64,000 bases of DNA from Tigriopus japonicus. Lineage: Eukaryota; Arthropoda; Copepoda; Harpacticoida; Harpacticidae. Under the pieces are notes generated by a model that ran no database searches, was not told the origin of the DNA, and saw only the letters and a list, made by a program, of their open reading frames with translations. Location of the stretch: NCBI GenBank assembly GCA_010645155.1, contig JAAGOF010000203.1, positions 371,161 through 435,160 of the forward strand, given 5' to 3'. Below, in pieces: positions 34,001 through 44,982 of this stretch (the first letter of the stretch is position 1; every line of letters begins with the position of its first letter). A program made the translations under genes and the position numbers.

Positions 34001-37000
34001 GTATAACATCACGTCTTTGTTCTAACATTTGACCACTGCTCTTTGTTATATGAAGTGAAGCATCACTTTTGAAAGGAGTCCGTTGCTTCAAATACAAACC
34101 CAAGGAAAACATTCTTACAATAGCTCTTACTTTTATAAATGGATGAAAGTTTTTGAAGCCCGCCAACAAGGAGAACGTCAAAACAGTCAAAACTCAGAAC
34201 GTCGGCGGAAGAGAAAAGTAAGGTTGAGTGTGTTGAAAATATGCCTTTGCGTCGACTTAATTTAAATGAGACACATTTTTGGTTGACCATACATGCATGG
34301 CTTTGGTTTCTTCCTACTCTCACCAAGGACACTACTGATTTTACACCGCCAAATTAACGAGTCGAGGAAAGGTCGTTAAGAAATTTGGGAGACGAGTGGA
34401 GAAACCAAAGCAAGAGGTTTAACCGCACAAGCGATGTTTACGAAAATCTGCTTGTCAGTTGCCCTCGTTCGAGGCTCAAATCTCAAAAACTGCTCCTTGT
34501 ATTCAAGAGTTGTCTCTTAGTACTAAAATGGCCTTTATCAATCCAAAACAATTAGCAAATATCGATAATGGCGGAGTAAGGGTCCTAAAAATCAAATGTC
34601 CAAGAAATAGTCATAGTAGAGAAATCTCTATTTCTTATCATATAATGGTGTGATTCTTAACAACTATCTATATTAATTCCTGATGAGAGTACAAATGTTT
34701 GTAATGTTCATATAAGTGGGGATGGGGGATGTTTTTTAGGTGCATTTTAATTTAAAATACATCCTGCAATGTGCTGCTATTATTTAAAGCTTGAACTTGG
34801 TACTGAAATTCCAACTTTGAAAAACACATTATCACAAATTCGTTTTTTAGAACAATTTGTTGGCTTCAATATACTTTCTCTTCATACATTGGTACACCCA
34901 ATTCACGATTGATAGTCAATTTTATAGTGCTTTCTAGATTAGAAACTAGATTCATTAAAAATGAATTTAGATATGTCCTTTATCTTAAGTGCGATTTAAA
35001 CTTTCCCAACCAATTTGTAAGGCTGACACGGGATGACCTTTCAATAAATTGTCTTTTTTGCATTTTTTTTTTAAATTTGGTTGGCAACATTTGGTTGGCA
35101 ACATATGATTTTATTACATTTGAGAGCAATTGTGCAATAATACCTTCTAAATGCAATTTTGATAAAAGGACAAGTTCTGGATGATAACGGCAATTGTGTG
35201 CAACCATTTATCTGAAAATATAATTCAAGAAAATGAAAATCCAGGTGTATGATACCAAAATGTAATATCATTTGGTTTGAGAACAATTGGATAAGGACAA
35301 ACAGCATTACACATTAAATGTGAACTTCATTTAAAGAAAGTAGCACATGTGTTAAAGGTTAAAATCTGAAGGTGAAGGAGGGTGCAGAAGGAGAAGTTGA
35401 AGAGGCAAAGGTCAGAGTTGCAGAGTCAAAGAGTTGCAAGAAATCACCTCAAAGGTAAGTTTTTTTGTTATGAGGTTGAGCAAGATAATCAAGATCCGTT
35501 GTGGTTAGGATTCGTCACATGTAAACTTTAATGGAGAATAAACTAAAAGAAATTGAATTTGGCGAAAATATGATTGCTAACGTTGGGATTTTAGTATTGA
35601 ATTAATGCTTCTAATAGTATCAGCAGCATGAAGGATGTTGATGAACTTGAAATGTACCAAAAATATCTCCTTCCCCACTTTATTTGAACATTACAACCAT
35701 ATGTACATTTGTATTTTGATCTGGAAGCTGATCTAAAAAACCATCATTTATACTACTAGGTACAGAGATTTCCTATTATCCTACAGAGATATAGTACAGA
35801 GATTGACTATTATTTGGGCATTTCATTTGTAAGACTGTTACTCTGCCATCATCAGTATTTGTTACTTGTTTTGGATTGATACAATCCATTTTAGAACTAA
35901 CAGACAACCCTCTAGTAAAGAAGGAGCAGTTTTTGAGATTTGTTGACAAGCCACATACACCGACAATGGAGAGATGCTCTGAACTGTATTTCTTGTTTTG
36001 ATTTCAACAGACTGACCGCACATTAGTGTGGTCTATCCTCAATCATAGGCAAGACGAACATGATGAAACGAGCTTTTCGAAAGCAGAGAACATGAACCCT
36101 TACCTCTTAAAAGCTGCCTGTACAATATTTCTCCGTATTATGATCAGGGCTGCACATTTCATGAATTTGATAATTTTTTAATGAAAAACCGAGAGCTTTG
36201 AATGTTTTAAATGGTCTGTATAGACGAGATGACGTTGAGCTCTAGAACGGAAAGTATTTGACGATCCTCTCACAACCTTTCACAGTTCTGCACTGTTTGC
36301 CCTAGGCTGTACAATCTTCATTGTTCATAGCGGAAAAAGCAGGAAATCAAAATTTGATGGGGCTTTTAATCTACTTATAAGCATCCTTTTGTCACGAAAT
36401 TAAAAAGAAAGGCAAAGAGCTAACTCCAAAGAATCGGTTTGGTGTTTTGGAGGAGGTCCAAAAAGAAGAAGAAATCCGAAATTCTACCCAACTTTGTCCA
36501 TCTCAGAGGACAAGTCTTCGCACTTTTTCTCATTATTCATTAATACCAGGACCAAAAGGCGATTTTTAAAACCGCAGAATTCCACTAAATATGATGACCT
36601 GTGTAGCCTTTTTCTCATTCAAAAGCAAGTTTTTCAAAAATCCGTGTTTTAAATGGGTTTTATGTAATTCTATATCTTTGACTTTTTGTGTTAAAACAAA
36701 CAAAAATGGCACTTTTTTCCATCTTAATTAAATTTTCAAAGACTTAAATTGTTTGATAATTTGAGTGTTCATATGCCCAGAGATACTTACCGTTTTTTTG
36801 GGTCAAAAATGGACCGCCTCAGCTCAAATATCGCCGATTTTATTTCAACATTGAAAAATACTGAATTTAGTAGATTATTTGGAGGTAAAACTATAATATA
36901 GACCTGACTGAAAAATGAAAAAAAAAGAAAGAGGGTTATTTCAGTACCAGGTAGCTCTCGCATGGGTGTCAAATATGAGTACTGTTTAGATTTAATACTC

Positions 37001-38107
37001 AATAATCAAATATGTCAATGTTTCAGAGGTAGATGAAATCAAGGGTAAACTAAGTAATTCCTGCGGAAATGAGTAATAAATTGGAAAAGCTTCCAGTGCA
37101 GTGATGTAGGCAAATCTCGACCGTATTCATGCTTTTGTACGAGTTTAGAACAAGATTAATGCCAAAACAAGGGGAATAAATCCATTTCTAGAATTCAATT
37201 GTAAAACTAAAAAAAATGCCCATCAATGTTTTATTTTTCCATTTATTTATTACGTAAATGATTATTCAAAAAAAGGATTACATTTTTATAATTTCACCTT
37301 AAGGTACATGAAATGTTAAACATGCCAACTCAATTAGATCCAAAGGTTGGAGGTTCTTTTCTGTGCTCACTAACTCATTCGGTTTCATACTTAAAGGTAA
37401 GCATATCAATGAAGGTTTTGAGAACAGATCATCATTTGGAAGCATAAATCATTTTTTTGCATTTCTTCGTCATTTGTGTCCCAATGTCGTCTTTGGAACT
37501 GCTTGGAGTTTTCGAACATCATCATTGATGTCAATGGCTGGGGCTTCTTGGGAGCTTCTCAGTATCACTTGAGGCTTTTAAAAGACCAAAAGAACTTTGA
37601 GAATCTTCATCAGACTTTGAAGGGCAAAATATGGTTAATCGGGAAGGTGGATGGTCCATTGACACTTCATAAACTGGACTTTTTTTGACGTTACCCTTGG
37701 TTCCACCGACAAAACAGCTAAACTGATTCTTCCTTCAATGTTCAGGTTGGTTTATCAATTCTATTTTCTTGCCCAGCTTAGAGCGCTATAATAAAAGAGT
37801 ACGCGCATGTGCCATTTTGGTCCCAAGACGTCGGTTCCATTGTACTGTGTGCTTGGGTTCGACTTGTTTGAGGCAACTTTACCTATGCACTATTTACTAC
37901 CAAATTGACGCTCATGATCTGAGCTTACCTTTGAAAGCATAATGTTTGACCTTTTGACCTTTGAAGGCCAAGGTTGGCCAAAACCGTGGGTGCCGGAAGA
38001 TAACCTTCTCGTTCTCCTTAAACCTCGATGCGCGTTCAAGCCCAGTGCTGCTGTGAATTGACTCGGTAATGTCAGCTCTTGATGAATCTCCACGCTGATT
38101 TGCATTG
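34001..38107. other. Gene-free AT-rich stretch
   Basis: Only short frames without recognisable domains. Small local features include a doubled TTTGGTTGGCAACAT at 35,078-35,104. A stretch near 36,795 (GGTCAAAAATGGACC) is also found in the foldback arms at 11,775 and 12,345, which may be a distant relative of that element. Confidence 0.55.
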
Positions 38108-39075
38108 AGTTTCTTACTTTTTAAGAAAACTTAATCTTACTAGATACGAAATTGATTGGTGAATATTTGGAACGTCACTTGAAGCCATTAGAGCGTTTTC
38201 CTTGCGCACAATATTGCATTGTCATGTGAAATGACTTTTTTGTTGAACAATTATCTGGCAGCCCTGGTGAAGTTGCGCATTCGTAGCAGTCGTCAGGCTG
38301 ACAGTGCTACAGACTGTAATGCCTAACTTTGTAAAAAGTTTTGATATTTTGTACTCATAATACAAGGAAGCCAGAGTGGCCACGCGTACTAGCGCGTTCT
38401 TAAAAGTGCCGAGTGTAAGTGCTTCCCCAGACGGCGTAGGTTCGAATCCTGTTGGGGGTCGGATTAAAGCTGTCGGGAGAAATCCTTTAAGGAAGCCAGA
38501 GTGGCCGCGCGTACTAATGCGTTCTTATAAGAGCCGAGTGAAAGTGCCTCCCCAGACGGCGTAGGTTCGTATCCTGTTGGGGGTCGGATTAAAGCTGTCG
38601 GGAGAAATCCTTGTTTACAGGGAATCGCATTCCTTGTAGCGGTAGTAGAAAATCCGCAAAAACAACAACAACAAAATTAATATATATGACAGAAGCTATT
38701 TAAGTAAGTTTTTGCAATTCATCTATCAATTTTTGACTTTGTCACTAATTATTACATGAAACTAATAAAGCTCATGGGAAAGAAGTATCATTTCAACTAT
38801 TGGACTCATTGCCCCTAAATATCTGTTCAACCCCTTCTTGTGCGTCTTTCAAATCAGGTATCAAGACTGTTGACTTTTGCTCCCACCTGACATTATTTTA
38901 ACCTAGAGTCTCTCATTTATTTCTCTTCTCCATCATTTATTCAGGCTCTCCACTTATCTTTTTTTTTTCTTCTCACCAATACCCTCTATATATTTTTACA
39001 ATGTTCTGGGTGGTAAATCAACATAAGAATGACTTGTGATTTGAGAATTTATTGCTGAAGGGAAGTTGATGTTGA
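38108..39075 (+). repeat. Interspersed repeat, copy 2 (SINE-occupied)
   Basis: A direct copy of 4,287-4,990 with scattered substitutions, interrupted by the SINE at 38,364-38,676. Its right portion starts the left TIR of the element seen complete at 4,580-5,999 and then stops abruptly at about 39,075, so this copy is truncated. Confidence 0.75.
38364..38676 (+). mobile_element. tRNA-derived SINE with tandemly duplicated head
   Basis: Two tandem units of 125 bp (38,364-38,488 and 38,489-38,612) start AAGGAAGCCAGAGTGGCC and carry a long-variable-arm tRNA-like head with the B-box GGTTCGAATCC (GGTTCGTATCC in unit 2). The tail follows (GGAATCGCATTCCTTGTAGC, then an AACAACAACAAAA run). TAATA flanks both sides and matches the uninterrupted site at about 4,552. 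The head resembles tRNA-Leu/Ser class molecules but lacks a paired acceptor stem. Confidence 0.8.
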
Positions 39076-40034
39076 TGATGTAAATTTGCTTATAACTTTA
39101 CATAACGTTATATTATGATGTAACTTTGCTTATGACTCTTTAGCTCACTTGGCTGATACAAAGTCAAACCACCCATAGTGTCGTGATTCGGACCGTATTA
39201 ACGAAATCTGATGGCAGAATACGCAAGACCGTTGTAAAATCGAAAAATAGTAAAGACATATCACTAAGTTTGAATGAATTTCATCCCATCCCAGGGCCTT
39301 AAATTAACCGGCCATTAGGTGGAAATTATAGAAGATTGTACTCAGATTTGATGTTAACATTTCAAAATGTCATAAATTTGACTCATTGTAACGTTATTGT
39401 AAGTTTCAAGTACCGGCTTTTAGACCTTCTATCAATCGCCCTTAAAACACCAAAGAGGAGAAGACAGAGAAAAAGAGAAAAGGAGAAGTCCCCCCTTTTC
39501 GGTACACTTGCGTGACTCAAAGTGGTCATTTTCAGATACACTCAAAAAGGAAGGGACTAAAGTCTTTAGTGCGATGAACAGGGCTAAATAAGCCCTCTAA
39601 TACTATGCTTTTTTCATTCGTTTGACAAACTGAAGCAATCTTGGTTGATCTCCAGAACAATGGCAGGAATTACTAGTGATGTCATCATTTTTGGCGGGAA
39701 AAAGTTCGGAAGACATGTGTTTTTGATGAGCGTGAAAGGTAGCTAAATCGAAGATTTAGGCCTGGTAATTGCAACAATTCCTTTTTCATCTGCAAAACTT
39801 GAAGTTGGAATAACAATTCTTGACATATTTTACAAAAAATATGTTTTGTTGTTTTTATCTAAAATTTTACTACATAAATTGAAGGAGTTCTTCCGAACTT
39901 TTGATTCAGGAATGCCCGACATTGAATAACAAGATAGACAGAGGAGATTGGTTCCTGGGGCAACTAAACCTTAAAACAAATAATTTGTTTAATTGAAGGA
40001 TTCCAATTTCTCCATCTGCTTTTAAATTACTTCT
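39076..40034. other. Gene-free stretch
   Basis: No gene or repeat boundary was recognised. Confidence 0.5.
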
Positions 40035-40049
40035 AAACATACATTAACC

Positions 40050-40509
40050 GTGGGGTGAGGCATGGCGTAGTGCGTACTGCGTCGGTTTGTCATGCAGATA
40101 GCTGGGGTTCGATCCTGGCTGATTGCCACCCTCAAACTCAACTCTTCGGAGTCAAAATTTAGCATTTGAACCGTCTTTCATATGCAAGAAACAACTTTCC
40201 AAACTCAACTCTTCGGAGTCAAAATTTAGCATTGAAGTGTCTTTTAATGCCAAATACTAGGCAAGCCCCGGTTCGATCCCGGGCTTGCCGAGTCCCAGTG
40301 ACCTGTGGTATTAAGTTACTTGCAGAAGTCACGGCCCTTGACGGCTTAAATGGGCGAACCTGGGGTCATTCCCGAGGGTGAGGTAAAAATTAATGCTTGC
40401 TTGTTAGCTTGTCCAAGTGGAGCGGCAATATCCCCATATGGTGGACAACCTCTATCAGATTGCAGCTGCAAAGCTGCGTTCTGACTCCTCAACAAACAAA
40501 CAAACAAAC
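40050..40509 (+). mobile_element. Composite tRNA-derived SINE, plus-strand copy
   Basis: A 460-bp copy flanked by AAACATACATTAACC (40,035-40,049 and 40,510-40,524). B-box 1, GGTTCGATCCT, is at 40,106-40,116. Two copies of AACTCTTCGGAGTCAAAATT lie at about 40,140 and 40,208. A second tRNA-like arm has B-box GGTTCGATCCC (40,270-40,280) inside a perfect GCAAGCCC/GGGCTTGC stem. It ends with a CAAA/AAAC tail. Architecture and length match the inverted copy at 5,261-5,720. Confidence 0.85.
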
Positions 40510-40524
40510 AAACATACATTAACC

Positions 40525-41052
40525 ATGCCATTGCTCATAAATGCAACATTTTTTTGAAAACCTGATCCTTAAAAACTGAGACATTTTTTGGCAAGCCTAA
40601 ATTGCTAACGGCAGGAGGTCTGTATTTTGATACACTTAATCACTCCCATAAACTTAAATTTTGAAATCAGCGTCGCACAATGAAATGCAAAAAACACCAA
40701 ACATTTGTGAACTACTCATAAAGGGTACAAGAACATAGTACATAGACTGGGTGCCTTAGTACTCATAGGAACTGCAATTTTGAACTTCGACGTTTTATTC
40801 TCCCCTCTACTAGTTTCTACTAGTTCCCATTTGTATTTTTTTGTTAAAATCTAATACAATCACCATATTTAAAATGTTAATTCTTTAGTTGGAAAATGAA
40901 TATTCAAAGACCATCTATAAAATATATCGCCCAGCCATGCAATATGAGTCTAAGTCTCAACTACAAATTTGTGAGTGTTCAGCATCCCTTAACCCATAGT
41001 TCTATTGAGTCATTTTCTGTTAATTGGCCTAATTAATTTGGCACTAATAATT
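40525..41052. other. Gene-free stretch with old repeat
   Basis: 40,515-40,590 is an inverted relative of about 6,000-6,085, a repeat fragment of unknown type. Nothing else is recognised. Confidence 0.45.
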
Positions 41053-42127
41053 AGTGTTGCGATATTTTGGGGAAATTCCCAAATCTTAGAAATTCGAGTG
41101 TCAAATCGGGAATAAAGATTTCGCCATTGGGAATTCAAAAAGTCCCAAAATCCTGGAAATTTTGAATCTTTCGTTAATTTAAATTTTTATTCTTATGAAA
41201 AAGGTCAAGGGACACAGTCCCATAACCACTTGACAGTTTTGGAATTCTACACAAAAAGTAGCTTGAAGTTGTCACCTCAATGAGTTTGAATTAGCGTCTA
41301 GCATTCATTTGCAAACCATGTAAACAAAATCTCCCGTGATTGTGAAATGAATGATAACTTGATATCATAACCTGGAGGTCAAAAATATTTGAAAAATGGG
41401 TAAATTTAAGATAGAGTGGCTTCATGATCAAATGTGCAAATATGAATTAAGTGTAGAGTTCTATGGATAGAAATGTCACTCCATCGTCAAGGTTTTTGTT
41501 ATGATTACTTTCAGCTGACAACTCATTTCCTTGGCATGGCACCAAATTGAAATTTACCTCCAATGAGTAAGCATTCGGGAGGTGTTTACTAGCATATAGT
41601 ACACATTTCACAATATCTAAACTTTTTGTTTGAAGATTTGGTCAACCTGATTAGGGGTTCACTCTGCTCATGAACAAAAATAACACAATTTCTCAAAGAG
41701 GACGCACCCAATCTCTACTGATACTTTTTGTGACCTTCAATTTCAATTGGAAAAATATGCTTCAAAATATGATCCGGTTTGAGTATTGAGAGGAGTGTGG
41801 GGTTCCAAATACCTACCAAATGACTTGTTTTCCCACAAAGGGCATCTACAAATTTGATTTAAAAATCAACCAATTTCTGCCACCTTTGGTTTGATCACAT
41901 CACTAAATGCAAGTGGCTGGCTAGGAGTGTCATTTCTTTCCTTAGAAATCTAGTTGAGTGGAGAATCAATTATGAAGAAAATATTATTATATATTGCTTT
42001 CGATTTACCCAATAAACCATGATATATTAATTGGGAATTTTTGAAAAAAGCTTAGGATTTATAAAATCTAACTTGGGACTTTGGCTCATTTCCTTGGGAA
42101 TTTTGATTCAATCGATCTTGCAACACT
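41053..42127. mobile_element. Possible non-autonomous DNA transposon
   Basis: The outer ends AGTGTTGC and GCAACACT are inverted, and both subterminal regions carry repeated AATTCCCAA/TTGGGAATT motifs in opposite orientation. This is compatible with a hAT-type deletion derivative. No 8-bp target duplication was found and the inverted match is short. Confidence 0.3.
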
Positions 42128-44982
42128 GCCTTGGAGAAGAAGTGGACCGAGCACCTACCCTTAGCTCATGGCGTATTGATACGTTCATTGTGCGAAGGAA
42201 GGTAGTCCAGGCGGTGAAACATTCCGAAAAACTCGATCCAACAATTTCAAGAGCTGTTGCCAAAAATGTCTTCGGGTCAACCTTGTTCCATCGATCAACA
42301 GAGCATCGTTCTCTGTACAGTGTTCGGTGTCCTTCGAGAGCGGCACTCGGTCTCAGTCGGCAGGGCTCCCAGAAAAAATGGATGGTGATAGTGAATGGGT
42401 TGCGCGAATTATAAAATATCGCATACGTGACCAATTCATACAAGGATACCTTTAAGCCGTCTCTTGGTTACTCTCTACGCAACTCTTTAGGCCTCCTTGG
42501 TCCATATCACCAACAATATCACTTGGTACATGACGTTTTTGCGTCATCTCAATTTGACAAGGCCTTACGTAGTCGTTCTTGAAAAAGGAACGGATGACAG
42601 TTCCCTTTTCTTTATCAACATTGCAAAATACTACTCCTGAATTCTTTCTTGAAAATGCCTTGAATGCAACAGTCTTTGCAGTAAGGTTCCTTGAAAACGA
42701 AATAGTCTACTGATCATCTGGAGTGGATCAACTTTTTGCCTTATTTTCAAGTGTCAGGAGGCATTTTCAAGTGTCAGGAGGCATTTTCAAGGGGATGAAC
42801 AGATAAAGCGCAAAGTAATTCCAAAGGTTGCAACAAGATAATTCGAATGGCAAAAGAAAGACTGAATTATGACGTGTCTCTTTCTTTTTTTAATATGACT
42901 GTCGGGAACAAGCAACCCGACACAAAAAGTTGATCCTTATGCAGCGTTGCTTTCCCTTTTTCGCCCTTGGGTCATTTACCACGATCGATGCAAAACACAT
43001 CAAAAGGGGCAAAAAGGACACAGACGCTCGAGGTCCTTGGTCGGTCTTTAGACTCGGAGCGGATTTCTTAATATCCTTATTCCGTTCGCCAAAATTATCG
43101 GATTGTAGGAGGGATGGAACTCTAAGACGACAACTACCACCACATTGGATTGCCCCCCTTGATGAATTCGACCCGCTTGTCCTAGCCTTGTCCTAATAGT
43201 ACAATCAAACGCAACTACAGTCCAGGATTCGAATTTTGCTCTCGGCACAGAGTTATCATTCTTTCAAGACAAGAGTGCTTTTCATGCTTTCCTCGCCGTT
43301 CGCTTTGCTGCTTCCAGGGACGGACGACTGCATGACATTAAGCCATGTCGGAAGCCCTAGGTGGGCAAGGTTCCCTCCTTAAAGCCTTCGGTGTTGTTGC
43401 CGTTGTGAGAATGATGAAGGTGATCGTGGTGACCCCGACCCTGAGATGAAGAGCAAAGCTTGGGGGAACGCTCGAAAACGAAGGAATGCCGGATACACAA
43501 AGGATCGAGAGATGACTGACTAGGCCTAACATCATTCATGAGCGTGCCTGAGTGCTTGTTAGAATGTGTGCAAGAGTGTGGGGAAAATTGGCATGATCTA
43601 ATCGGCGTAGTTTTGCATAACCAGTGGATCGAAACAGTCTATTGAGTGTTTGTAGGGGGACAAACGACGAATGAAGAACCGTGATTGTGTTATTTGTTTG
43701 TTACAGGCTAGATGTATCTGGCTTGGTCATTCAGATGGCTACAACTCTGCATTCTCTGACATGAATAACAAACTCAATTGGTCTGGCTAATTATGGACGG
43801 ATGTTAAATAGAGCGATTCCAATGAGCGAATCTCTCCCACGAAAACATTTGTTGGCTTTTCCGTGTGTTTCCCCTCTTCTTCATCGAAAATGCGGTGTAT
43901 TTCTTGTGTGGTGATGAAAATGTGATCATTTCTCGGTTCTTTCGCCTCGCTCTAGTTATTGCTCAAGACCCAAACCCGATCAAGTTCCTGCTTCATATCG
44001 TAAAGTATAGTACTTACAACTACCAGCCAGCCAACCAGCCAGCTACTACACAGATTTGGGAGGAACTGCGCGTGAAAGCTCCGACATTAGAAGAAGAAAT
44101 CCTTTTGTTTGCATAGGAATATTACAACGACAAGTAGTCTTCCCCCGGTATGATGTGTGCATAAAGAATTACCGCTACTTGATATAGACAAGAAGGCCAG
44201 CACTCTTCTCCAAGGTTTGGCCATCCCAAGAGCCTCGACCGAGCTAAGACGAGGAGCTACTCAATCAGAGAGAGCTTTTTGCTTCGTCTTCTTCCTCGTT
44301 CCGTCGTTCCCTCCGTGGTTCCTTCCTTCTTTGCTTTGTGTACTTGTTCTTGATAAAAGCTCCACAACCAGTAAACAGTAACGGCCCAACGCTCTGAAGA
44401 AAAACCGAACGAAACGCTTGGACGGACTTGGTCCTCATTGAGCCATCCCGATAGTGGCAGCAGGAACCAAGAATTGCTCGGGGGGTTACGAAGCTGAAGG
44501 AGAGGATTGGATCCGTTCTCTAGGGGATCCAGCTCCTAGTGTGGAACACACTGAGGACATCGGCTAAAAGAACATCTTTCAGCATTCCAATTTGATAGAC
44601 GAACAAGTCTCAACCAAACGGCTCCAATAAAAAGCCAATATCATTCCTGCAAGTCGCTTCTAGTTGGTTCTGAACGGGTGTCGCAGGTCTTGAAGGACCA
44701 ATTTGCCTCTGCTTAAAAGGCAAAAGACAATTGAGGCTGACCTTATCAGTAAAGAAACAGCCTTTACTCAAAACAAAAATCAACCGTCATATTGGTAGCA
44801 CCAGCATGGTAAGACGGTGTTCCCTTGTGGTCTAAATACCAACTACCGTGAGGGAGTAAGAGAAAGAGACGAGAGGGGATTTTTTTTTGAACCAACAAAA
44901 CAAACATTGGCTAACCAAGCATTGATAATGAAACATTGAAGGTCACGACGGTCCAAGACGTCCAAACAGAAAGAGAGACATA
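42128..44982. other. Intergenic region upstream of the kelch gene
   Basis: An open frame at 42,031-42,414 (127 codons) overlaps the previous element and has no domain. A 20-bp unit, GCATTTTCAAGTGTCAGGAG, is repeated in tandem (about 42,742-42,790). The 5' UTR and promoter of the kelch gene should lie near the right end but no clear signal was found. Confidence 0.5.

Noticed and set aside
36781..36850. Second foldback copy related to 11,501-12,630
   Set aside because: Only a short GGTCAAAAATGGACC stretch and loose similarity are shared; not enough to call a copy.
42031..42414. 127-codon open frame as a gene
   Set aside because: It straddles the end of a repeat-like element, starts with a hydrophobic stretch made of repeat sequence, and has no recognisable domain or splice context.
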